Positions 6,306 through 12,920 of a DNA stretch of 12,920 bases are shown here, one piece after another. A program made the position numbers and the translations under genes. Under the pieces are notes generated by a model that had not been told where the DNA came from, ran no database searches, and saw nothing but the letters and a program-made list of their open reading frames with translations. How positions within the stretch are numbered: the first letter of the stretch is position 1; every line of letters starts with the position of its first letter. The stretch lies in NCBI GenBank assembly GCA_947177515.1, contig CAMWUU010000054.1, forward strand, positions 1 to 12,920, written 5' to 3'. Source of the stretch: an uncultured Lachnospiraceae bacterium. Lineage in GTDB: Bacteria; Bacillota; Clostridia; Lachnospirales; Lachnospiraceae.

Positions 6306-6360
6306 ATTTTAGCAGGAAAGTCTGAAAAAACACTTAACGGAGGTCTTAAAAAAGTCTTAA
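6306..6360 (-). promoter_or_regulatory. Candidate regulator-dependent promoter with a TTAAG direct-repeat array
   Basis: On the minus strand TTAAGAC (6354-6360), TTAAGAC (6343-6349) and TTAAGTG (6331-6337) are spaced 11 and 12 bp start to start. The first copy overlaps the response regulator stop codon. Nineteen bases later comes TAAAAT (6306-6311) as a possible -10 box, with no recognisable -35 box. OmpR/PhoB-family regulators bind direct repeats with this one-turn spacing and often replace the -35 contact. The array would let the regulator switch on the ATPase, permease and kinase genes separately from its own gene. Confidence 0.5.
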
Positions 6361-7067
6361 TGGGGAAGTTTTTGAAGCCGATATCCGACCCCCCACACAG
6401 TTTCAATATAATCTTGTTTTGGGTTACATTCCTTCAGCTTTTTACGCAGCTTGCTGATATGCACATTCAGAGTATTATCATCAGCGGAATTTTCATCATT
6501 CCAGACATAATCGTAGATCTTACTTTTTGTGCAGGTGCGGTTCGGGTTTTCCATAAGTAAGCGAAGAAGTGCAAATTCATATTTGGACAGGCTGACAGGC
6601 TTTTTGGCACAGGTTACACAAAAGGCAGCGGGGTCGAGTGTGATATCCTGGTAGGTAAGTAGTTTCTCCGGAGTGGAAGAATCCATTTTTTGATATCCTG
6701 TAGCGGCATCCCGAAGCCGTGCGGCAATTCGTGCAAGCAGTTCCTCATTATGGAAGGGTTTTGTAATATAGTCGTTAGCGCCAAGGGAAAAGAGATCCAC
6801 CTTTTTGCCGATCTCGTGAATGGCGCTCATTACAATAACCGGGGCAGGATGTTTCTTTTTCAGTTCCCCGATAATTTCTTCGCCGTTTTTGCCCGGAAGC
6901 ATAAGATCAAGCAGGATAAGATGGATTCCTTCATTGTGCACTAAAAGTCCCTCCGTCCCAGAGTAGGCGCAGAGGGTATGGTAGCCGTTTTGGGTTAACA
7001 GGATGCGAAGCATATTGCTGATTTCGGTATCGTCCTCTATGATTAAGATGGTTTTTTGCGCAGTCAT
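6357..7067 (-). CDS. OmpR/PhoB-family response regulator
   Basis: A 236-residue regulator. The receiver domain (about 4-118) has the acidic pocket EDD at 11-13, phosphoacceptor Asp54 (LLDLMLPGKNG), Ser81 in the switch position and conserved Lys103 (TKPF). The winged-helix DNA-binding domain (about 136-233) has the recognition-helix region NTLNVHISKLRKKL and the wing VWGVGYRL. The ATG has GGAGGAG four bases upstream. It follows the KptA/ART-like gene by 48 bases with no terminator between, so the two are probably co-transcribed from the promoter near 7982. It should be controlled by the kinase at 3470-4468 and is the likely ligand of the TTAAG repeats just beyond its own stop codon. Confidence 0.95.
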   Translation of the reverse strand: MTAQKTILIIEDDTEISNMLRILLTQNGYHTLCAYSGTEGLLVHNEGIHLILLDLMLPGKNGEEIIGELKKKHPAPVIVMSAIHEIGKKVDLFSLGANDYITKPFHNEELLARIAARLRDAATGYQKMDSSTPEKLLTYQDITLDPAAFCVTCAKKPVSLSKYEFALLRLLMENPNRTCTKSKIYDYVWNDENSADDNTLNVHISKLRKKLKECNPKQDYIETVWGVGYRLQKLPH

Positions 7068-7115
7068 TGTGCTCCTCCATACTTTGGTGGTTGGCAGGAT
7101 GATGGGATGAGTTTG

Positions 7116-7916
7116 TTATGGGTTTGCTGCTTCCATAAAGATTTTAAATTGTTTTTCGGCCTCTGTAGCAAAAATTCTGGGTGTGGAAATCCGTCCTGCC
7201 AAACCAAGTGTATCCCAGGTTGCCGCCCAGATCAGATAAGGATTTAGCGGCAGGGTATCTTTAACTTTTATATGGCAGCCGTCGCGGATAAGCAGACCGT
7301 CACCCGCCATTTTTTTTGCATCAAAATAGAGTCTTGCCCCGGTAAGGTACTCTGCATTTTCATCCATAATAATCTTACCCTGTTGCTTTGAGTTTACGAT
7401 AATTTCCCCGGTGATACCACTTCCAAACATAATATAGTCGCTAAAATCCGCAGGGTCGCCAAGCAGTTTTCCAATCGGTTGATTTTCTGTGATGTTTTTT
7501 TCTTTTTTTAGTATGTTCCAGCTCTTTAACATTCCATCGCGCCCGATCTGTCTAAAGCTGTCTAAGGATGTACTGTGAACTAAAACAGGGGGTTCGTTTT
7601 CGCGCAGGAATGCTTCGTTATATTGATGGCTGCCGTAATGTTTTCTGGCAATTTCTAAGTCTGTTTCGGACATTACTAAAATTGCATTTTTATTATTTGC
7701 CCCGCAGAAGCCTATAAAATCACAAACGGCCATTTCCCAATTATCTTTATTGGGGCGGCTGATTTTTATTGTGTAGGCGCAGCCGTTATGGCTGCCACAC
7801 ATCTGCTGGTAGTCTTTGCTGTCCGTAAGTGCTAGGATTAGCCATGAACTGTCGTATTTACGGCTGGTTACAGGGTTTATATTGTTTTCTGTCAGGTCGC
7901 TGATTCTGTAAATCAT
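7116..7916 (-). CDS. Uncharacterised protein with a KptA/ADP-ribosyltransferase-like C-terminal domain
   Basis: A 266-residue soluble protein with no signal peptide or membrane segment. The C-terminal half resembles RNA 2'-phosphotransferases and related ADP-ribosyl-transfer enzymes. At 111-130, VLVHSTSLDSFRQIGRDGML has the H-x-T/S…I…G-L pattern that opens the NAD-binding fold. At 194-207, ARLYFDAKKMAGDG resembles the KptA motif (LYIDAKKM…DG), followed by IKVKDTLPLNPYLIW, where KptA has W-L-T-D-x-V-P-P-x-Y-L. KptA transfers a 2'-phosphate from RNA to NAD, while relatives such as DarT and PARPs ADP-ribosylate DNA or protein. The N-terminal 105 residues I do not recognise. It is the first gene of the cluster, 48 bases before the response regulator gene. 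Function is unproven: RNA repair, nucleic-acid or protein modification, or a degenerate fold are all possible. Confidence 0.65.
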   Translation of the reverse strand: MIYRISDLTENNINPVTSRKYDSSWLILALTDSKDYQQMCGSHNGCAYTIKISRPNKDNWEMAVCDFIGFCGANNKNAILVMSETDLEIARKHYGSHQYNEAFLRENEPPVLVHSTSLDSFRQIGRDGMLKSWNILKKEKNITENQPIGKLLGDPADFSDYIMFGSGITGEIIVNSKQQGKIIMDENAEYLTGARLYFDAKKMAGDGLLIRDGCHIKVKDTLPLNPYLIWAATWDTLGLAGRISTPRIFATEAEKQFKIFMEAANP

Positions 7917-7981
7917 CTTGTGTCCAGTCCTTTCGAAGCGGATATTGTTATTGTCCCAGGTTTACTTTTTTACCTTCGCAC

Positions 7982-8010
7982 ATTATACCATGCATTACTC
8001 TTATCTACAA
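7982..8010 (-). promoter_or_regulatory. Promoter of the KptA/ART-like gene and response regulator
   Basis: On the minus strand TTGTAG (8005-8010) precedes TATAAT (7982-7987) by exactly 17 bases, with an extended -10 TG one base before the hexamer. The start codon lies about 65 bases beyond the -10 box, preceded by AAAGGA at a longer than usual distance. Confidence 0.65.
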
Positions 8011-8323
8011 GGAAATGTATTATAAAGATGAAAAGAGATGATAAAACAAAGTGAAGCTGCGCCCCTGGGGCATCCATGATTAAATCCTGTTATATGTAGA
8101 TTGGTTGAGTAGAAAAAATGAATGGACTACAACCAGAGGTTGAATTTATCGAATTTCCATATCTTGAATACAATCATAATTTGTGCTATTTTTAGTATAT
8201 CAAGTAGGAGCGCCAGAAAAATATAGCGTATACTTGCGATGGAGTGGGGATGGCAAACGAGGGAATACAAAGCGCATAAAGAATAAAACAGTTTGGTTAA
8301 ATGAAAGAAAGGCAGGAAGACAT
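8011..8323. other. Divergent intergenic region between the KptA/ART-like gene and the XRE regulator
   Basis: No gene is supported here; an open frame leading into the regulator gene lacks a ribosome site at its upstream start. It holds two small palindromes, GCCCC-T-GGGGC near 8061 and CAACC-AGA-GGTTG at about 8130-8142, and a direct repeat GAATTT-ATC-GAATTT. A weak candidate promoter for the regulator is TTGAAT (8164-8169), 17 bases, TATTTT (8187-8192). The palindromes could be operators, but nothing links them to a specific protein. Confidence 0.3.
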
Positions 8324-9232
8324 ATGGCAAATGAATTCAGCGAAAATTTAAAACGAATCCGCAAAGAGAAGGGGGTTACGCAGGAACAGCTTGGGGATGC
8401 GGTTGGTGTGTCGGCGCAGGCGGTTTCTAAATGGGAGCAGGGAAGTTTTCCGGATGCCAGCCTGCTCCCAGTGGTAGCGGATTATCTTGGGATAAGGATC
8501 GATGAACTGTTTGGACGGAGGGAGGAATACTTTAGCCTGGAACAGTTTATCGTGCAGGAACTGAATGCGGCGGAGCACGATGAAGAGGGGAATTTGCTTT
8601 ATGGGGCGGAGGGGGAAAAGCGCAGGATGCAGTGCGTGTGGCGGCTCTGCCATATCCTAGCCTGTGCCTATATGAGGTGTAGCAATGTCCGTGAGTTCTC
8701 TGAAATGTCAATAGAGGGGAATCTGTGGGGTAACGCGTTTACGCAGATTGTAGATGAAGGGGGATTCCTGCAGGCGAAATTAAACAAGTCACTGCAATAT
8801 TTCCTGATTATGCCACAGCCAGAGGAGGGCTATGATAATCCGGATGCATTGGCTTTCTGTGAAGACATGGAAGAATTGTTCCGTTTTCTGGGGCAGCCGA
8901 ATGTCCTGCGCGTCCTTATTTTTTTGGCGCAGCAGGATCAAAGTATATTTTTTGACTACAACACCTTGAAGGAAGAGCTTTTGATTGATCCTGCTGATGC
9001 GGAAAAAATTGTAGAAGGGCTGTTGCGTTTTAGGTTGGTAGTGCGTGCAGAATTAAAGCGGGGAGGTGAAAACGAATTGATTTATCAGTACCGGCTGGAC
9101 TGTAACCTGATTTCGTTTCTGACCTTTACCCATATGCTAATAAACCCGCCACATAATTTTTCGGTCAGGATACAGAATCGCAAAACACCATATTTCCAGC
9201 ATAGTACTTACAAGAAGCCTGCCGGAATGTGA
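8324..9232 (+). CDS. XRE-family transcriptional regulator with a second winged-helix-like domain
   Basis: A 302-residue protein. Residues 5-62 are an XRE/Cro helix-turn-helix domain (TQEQLGDAVGVSAQAVSKWE at 19-38, then SLLPVVADYLGIRIDELFG). Residues about 186-260 (LGQPNVLRVLIFLAQ, then a TLKEELLIDPADAEKIVEGL helix pair, then LVVRAELK and a beta wing) look like an ArsR-type winged helix. The middle (70-185) is helical and carries several Cys and Trp residues. I chose the ATG at 8324, which has AGGA at a good distance and opens the domain directly. It ends about 140 bases before the promoter of the ABC exporter pair on the same strand, so it is probably their local regulator. The two-domain call is by pattern only. 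Confidence 0.85.
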   Translation: MANEFSENLKRIRKEKGVTQEQLGDAVGVSAQAVSKWEQGSFPDASLLPVVADYLGIRIDELFGRREEYFSLEQFIVQELNAAEHDEEGNLLYGAEGEKRRMQCVWRLCHILACAYMRCSNVREFSEMSIEGNLWGNAFTQIVDEGGFLQAKLNKSLQYFLIMPQPEEGYDNPDALAFCEDMEELFRFLGQPNVLRVLIFLAQQDQSIFFDYNTLKEELLIDPADAEKIVEGLLRFRLVVRAELKRGGENELIYQYRLDCNLISFLTFTHMLINPPHNFSVRIQNRKTPYFQHSTYKKPAGM

Positions 9233-9349
9233 TAGGATTAGAACCCATAAAATGAGATGTATTTGTAGCAAAATTTAATACAGATGCAACAAAATGCACT
9301 ATTTATATTATTACTGTTCTTAAGAGAATATATAATAAATAATAGTATA

Positions 9350-9378
9350 TTGCAATGAATGATTCTATGTGATATAAT
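9350..9378 (+). promoter_or_regulatory. Promoter of the ABC exporter operon
   Basis: TTGCAA (9350-9355) and TATAAT (9373-9378) are 17 bases apart, with TG at 9369-9371 extending the -10 box. The start codon is 39 bases beyond. An AATATA…TATATT inverted pair (9327-9332/9346-9351) overlaps the -35 box and could be a repressor site, though AT-rich sequence makes this weak. No terminator was seen between the regulator gene and this promoter. Confidence 0.75.
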
Positions 9379-9417
9379 TGCAGTTGTAGTAATTTTATTA
9401 AAGATTGGAGGATTGTG

Positions 9418-11331
9418 ATGAAGGAAAAAGTGAAAAAGAACAAAGCAGGCACGGAGGCAGAGAAGGATCCGAACCAAAAAGAGTATTCGCTGTTGTCCAA
9501 TATGGTGTATGTCCTTAAGGGTACATTCCGCTTTCAGAAGTCTTTTGTATTTTTTATGGGGTTTGTGGTTCTGACAAGTGTGGTGAGTACTTATTTGCCG
9601 ACCTTTGCCTTAAGTGCGGTAGTCGACCAGGTGACAAGGCGGGTGGGATTTAACGATCTCTTAAAAACCGTGTTTTTGTTTTTGGCCGGGATGCTTGTTA
9701 CAGGTGTGCTCCAGAGCTGGTCAAATTCCAATATTTGGTGGAGGATGATCGATGCCAGGGTACAGTTTATGATGATGCGTATCCATAAGGTACTCTATAT
9801 GGATTATGAGCACATTGAGTCTGCAAAGGTGATGGAGGTATGCCAGAAGGCGATGCGCGCGACCAGCGGCAACACCAATGGCGTTGAGGGGATGATGCGT
9901 TCGTCACAGAACACATTTAAGGTGCTGCTAAGTGGTCTTACGGCGGTGGTGATTGTGCTGCGTCTTTCCCCATGGATGGTACTTGTGCTGCTTTTGCTCG
10001 GGGTGCTGAATTATTTTAATATGGACTACACCAAAAAAAATGACAAGAAGACATGGGATGAGCTTGCGCCATATTGGCGTAAGACTTGGTATATGCAGCA
10101 GACCATGTCGAATTTTGTGTATGGCAAGGATATCCGCCTGTTTTCGATGAAGGACTGGCTGCTCGGGAAGTATGCGAGCCTGCATGGCTTTATCCATTGC
10201 CGGATGGTGGAGTCGAAGAACCGCTGGATCGGCTGTTCGCTCAGGAATCAGATGCTCTTTCTGGTACAGGAGGGGGCGATCTATGCCTATCTGATTTATC
10301 GTGTGCTGGAAACGGATATGTCAATTGCGGATTTTACCCTCTACCTTGGTGCAGTACGGGCGTTCTATGAAGTATTGCAGCAGGTGTTTAATAGTCTGAC
10401 CGATATGAAGGCACAGTCGCGTGAGATTAATGATTTCCGTACATTTTTGGAATATCCTGATCGCGGTGTGGCTGCATCGGAAGCTGTCCTAAAAGAAGGG
10501 AGCGCTTGCACAGATAATTCCAGAAATAAAAGACTTCCATCCCTGCTTGGGCAGGCGGGTTATGAGTTTAAATTTGAAAATGTGTCTTTCCGCTATCCGG
10601 AATCCGAGCGCTACGCTTTAAAGAATTTGGATTTAACGCTTGCCGCGGGGGAACGCCTTGCTGTTGTTGGTTTAAACGGTGCTGGAAAATCGACTTTTAT
10701 CAAGCTTTTATGTGGTCTGTATATGCCGACAGAAGGACGTATTTTGCTTAACGGCGTAGATATCCGCTGCTATGACAAGCGCGAATATTATAAGATATTT
10801 TCGCCGGTCTTCCAGAATGTGGAACTTTTTGCGTTCCCGATGGATGAGAATGTGTCGATGAAGGTTGGGGAGGAAACGGATTCGGCGCGCGCGGAGGAAT
10901 ATTTGCGCGCGGCGGGGCTTGGGGAAAAACTTGACAGCCTGCCAAAAGGTGTAAAAACAGATCTGTTAAAGATCATCAGCGAGGACGGTGTGGAACTTTC
11001 CGGTGGGGAGAGCCAGAAACTTGCACTTGCACGCGCGCTTTATAAAAATGCGCCAGTCGTTGTGCTTGATGAGCCGACTTCCGCGCTCGACGCGTTGGCG
11101 GAGTATCGGATGTATCAGAATTTCGATCGTTTAATCGGCAAGAAATCCGCGGTCTATATCTCGCACCGCCTTTCCTCTACACGCTTTTGCGATCATGTGG
11201 CGATGTTTGCGGATGGGGAATTGAAGGAGTACGGGACGCATGAATCGCTGCTTGCAGCAAACGGCGCGTACCGCGAGATGTTTGATGTGCAGGCGCAATA
11301 TTATAAGGAAGGGGGCGCGGAGTGTGAGTAA
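9418..11331 (+). CDS. ABC exporter half-transporter, first of a pair
   Basis: A 637-residue protein fusing a six-helix exporter membrane domain (about 40-330) to a nucleotide-binding domain (about 383-630). The ATPase has Walker A GLNGAGKST near 418-426, Q-loop PVFQNVELF near 463-471, signature ELSGGESQKLALARAL near 526-541, Walker B VVVLDEPTSALD (catalytic Glu552) and H-loop YISHRLSST, all intact. A Lys/Glu-rich leader of about 20 residues precedes the first helix. The linker after the membrane domain (about 347-382) is polar and extended. The ATG at 9418 has GGAGG six bases upstream; a GTG one codon earlier is too close to it. It overlaps the next gene. A type IV (MsbA/LmrA-like) exporter of peptides, drugs or lipids is likely; there is no peptidase C39 domain, and no precursor peptide gene was seen. 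Confidence 0.93.
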   Translation: MKEKVKKNKAGTEAEKDPNQKEYSLLSNMVYVLKGTFRFQKSFVFFMGFVVLTSVVSTYLPTFALSAVVDQVTRRVGFNDLLKTVFLFLAGMLVTGVLQSWSNSNIWWRMIDARVQFMMMRIHKVLYMDYEHIESAKVMEVCQKAMRATSGNTNGVEGMMRSSQNTFKVLLSGLTAVVIVLRLSPWMVLVLLLLGVLNYFNMDYTKKNDKKTWDELAPYWRKTWYMQQTMSNFVYGKDIRLFSMKDWLLGKYASLHGFIHCRMVESKNRWIGCSLRNQMLFLVQEGAIYAYLIYRVLETDMSIADFTLYLGAVRAFYEVLQQVFNSLTDMKAQSREINDFRTFLEYPDRGVAASEAVLKEGSACTDNSRNKRLPSLLGQAGYEFKFENVSFRYPESERYALKNLDLTLAAGERLAVVGLNGAGKSTFIKLLCGLYMPTEGRILLNGVDIRCYDKREYYKIFSPVFQNVELFAFPMDENVSMKVGEETDSARAEEYLRAAGLGEKLDSLPKGVKTDLLKIISEDGVELSGGESQKLALARALYKNAPVVVLDEPTSALDALAEYRMYQNFDRLIGKKSAVYISHRLSSTRFCDHVAMFADGELKEYGTHESLLAANGAYREMFDVQAQYYKEGGAECE

Positions 11332-12920
11332 GCCAGGCAAAAAAACACAGGAGTTTGCTAAGGATAAAACCAAGGTGGATAATACCACAAAGGAAGTTTC
11401 TAGGACGCAGGAAGAAGACCGGGGGCAGATGGCAGCAGATGATGGAAAAGAACAGGCAGAGGAACAGAAAACTGCGGAGAATAGGGAGGAAAAACAGAAG
11501 ATCCATGTGTTTGCCCTGATCCGCCAGTTTGCTAAATATGCATGGCAATGCAGTCCATCGTTCTTTGTTTTCTATGTGCTTGACCTGATTGTTTATGCTT
11601 TGGCACCGTTTGTCAATATTATTTTTCCGGCGCGTATCATTGATGAATTAATCGGGCGGCAGAGAATTGAATATATTGTACTGTATACGGCGCTTACGGT
11701 TGGGATTAATACGCTGTGTAATTGTCTGAAGAATATTTTAGATATGACAAAAGAGAAATATGCGGACACTTTTGAGCGTTACATATCCATGCAGATAGCG
11801 GAAAAATGTGTTGAAATGGATTTCCAGCATACGGAGGATAAGAAGGTACTGGAGCAGCTTGAAAAGGCAAAGACGGGGATGGACTGGTATTCGGGCGGGA
11901 TCGCAGGGGTATTAAATACTTTTAGCGGCATTGTGACAAGTCTGATTACCGCTCTTGGTGTGGTAGCCATCCTTGTGGTGGGGATGCCCTGGCTGATTGT
12001 TGTATATGTGGTTTCCACTGTGATTGATATGCTGCTGACAAGGAAGACGAATGAGGTTCATTTGAAATCTTTTAAGAATCTGGCGAAGGTAAATCAGATT
12101 TTTTCCTATGTGTTCTGGGAATTACAGGATATCCGTTTTGGTAAGGATATCCGTCTGTATGGCGCAGAACCGATGATGGAGGAGAAGGGAAAATATTACA
12201 ATGACCAGATGTCACAGGAATGGCACCGGCAGGCAGTGGCATGCCTGCCATATGATGAGGGAGCTACAATACTTGGCTGTGTGCGCTGGGGAGCTGCGAT
12301 TTTGATGATTGGCGCAAGGGCAGTCAAAGGCCTGGTTTCACTCGGCGATTTCACAATGTACTTTAATGCGGGTAATACCCTGTATGACAGTATCCAGGGG
12401 ATTGTCTGGCAGATGCAGAATCTGTATCAAAAACTTTGCTATGCAAATGAATTTGTTGTATTTATGGAATATCCGAATGCGGTGCGCCACGGAAATCTTT
12501 TGCCACAGGAGCGCAGGGAACATACGATTGAATTCCGGAATGTTAGTTTTACCTATCCGGGCAGTCAGGTTTCGGTATTAAAAAATATCAATGTTGTTCT
12601 GCATCCGGGCGAGCATATTTCCATTGTCGGGTTAAACGGCGCGGGCAAAACGACTTTTATTAAGCTGCTCTGCCGTCTTTATGACCCAACTGAGGGGGAG
12701 ATTTTACTTGACGGCGTGGATATCCGCGAGATTGTATATGATGAATATGTCAAGCTCTTAGCGGTTGTTTTCCAGGATTTCCAGCTTTTCGCGTTTACGG
12801 CGCGTGAGAATGTGACGCTTGCGGAAAGTTTTGCGAAAACGGAAGATATGCGCAAGAATGAGGAGAAGCTTAAGGAAGATTACAAAGGAAAGAAGCTAAA
12901 TTCATGGGGCGCTAAGGAGA
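11324..12920 (+). CDS. ABC exporter half-transporter, second of a pair (3' end outside the window)
   Basis: An uninterrupted frame from a GTG at 11324, inside the end of the preceding gene, to the window edge (532 codons). The overlap and the purine-rich GGAAGGGGG upstream suggest coupled translation. The first 65 or so residues are very hydrophilic (Lys, Glu, Gln, Asp), longer than usual. A membrane domain follows (hydrophobic stretches from about 78 to 365), then the nucleotide-binding domain with Walker A GLNGAGKTT near 436-444 and Q-loop VVFQDFQLFAF. Signature, Walker B and H-loop lie beyond the window. It resembles the first gene product in layout, so the two probably form a heterodimeric exporter. 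Whether one ATP site is degenerate cannot be judged here. A downstream ATG in the hydrophilic region is an alternative start. Confidence 0.92.
   Translation, partial: MSKPGKKTQEFAKDKTKVDNTTKEVSRTQEEDRGQMAADDGKEQAEEQKTAENREEKQKIHVFALIRQFAKYAWQCSPSFFVFYVLDLIVYALAPFVNIIFPARIIDELIGRQRIEYIVLYTALTVGINTLCNCLKNILDMTKEKYADTFERYISMQIAEKCVEMDFQHTEDKKVLEQLEKAKTGMDWYSGGIAGVLNTFSGIVTSLITALGVVAILVVGMPWLIVVYVVSTVIDMLLTRKTNEVHLKSFKNLAKVNQIFSYVFWELQDIRFGKDIRLYGAEPMMEEKGKYYNDQMSQEWHRQAVACLPYDEGATILGCVRWGAAILMIGARAVKGLVSLGDFTMYFNAGNTLYDSIQGIVWQMQNLYQKLCYANEFVVFMEYPNAVRHGNLLPQERREHTIEFRNVSFTYPGSQVSVLKNINVVLHPGEHISIVGLNGAGKTTFIKLLCRLYDPTEGEILLDGVDIREIVYDEYVKLLAVVFQDFQLFAFTARENVTLAESFAKTEDMRKNEEKLKEDYKGKKLNSWGAKE

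Noticed and set aside
6266..6406. N-terminal extension of the ATPase frame back to 6406
   Set aside because: It overlaps the response regulator 3' end and the repeat array, has no ribosome site at its start, and adds sequence unlike ABC ATPases.
8183..8323. N-terminal extension of the XRE regulator
   Set aside because: The upstream ATG lacks a ribosome site, whereas the ATG at 8324 has AGGA and begins exactly at the helix-turn-helix domain.
9928..10370. Open frames within the first ABC exporter gene on other frames
   Set aside because: They are shadows of a strongly supported coding region with intact ABC motifs.

Overview
The window looks like part of a gut Firmicute chromosome, most likely Lachnospiraceae (Clostridia). 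This rests on moderate-to-low GC with AT-rich intergenic DNA, AGGAGG-type ribosome binding sites, TTGACA/TATAAT-type promoters, tRNAs without an encoded CCA end, and the gene content. No 16S or other marker gene is present, so the family-level call is an inference.

Layout. (1) 1-800: the 3' part of a tRNA-Asn gene and a complete tRNA-Cys gene, each followed by an intrinsic terminator, with about 440 bases of apparently gene-free DNA between them. (2) 800-3465: a scar-rich accessory zone. It holds a solitary RelB/DinJ-type antitoxin gene (minus strand), two decayed minus-strand genes with frameshifts (an unidentified cytoplasmic protein followed by a small hydrophobic protein), a compact toxin-antitoxin operon on the plus strand (AbrB/MazE-type antitoxin plus RelE/ParE-type toxin, ATGA overlap), and a decayed N-terminal piece of an IS1595/ISXO2-type transposase. 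(3) 3470-8010, minus strand, read from high to low coordinates: a protein with KptA/ADP-ribosyltransferase-like motifs, an OmpR-type response regulator, an ABC ATPase of the BcrA/LanF type with a Glu in the Q-loop position, an ABC-2 type permease, and a histidine kinase with no obvious sensor domain. This resembles peptide-antibiotic sensing and detoxification modules. An array of three TTAAG-type direct repeats at 11-12 bp spacing sits between the regulator and the ABC genes and is a good candidate for the regulator's own operator. (4) 8324-12920, plus strand: an XRE-family regulator with an apparent second, ArsR-like winged-helix domain, then a well-formed promoter driving two consecutive ABC exporter half-transporters that probably form a heterodimer. 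The second runs off the window end.

The most interesting points are the KptA/ART-like gene apparently co-transcribed with a two-component/ABC defence module, the direct-repeat array in front of the ABC genes, the mixed-family toxin-antitoxin pair, and the two-domain regulator next to the exporter pair. I see no CRISPR array, integrase, replication origin or intact insertion sequence.
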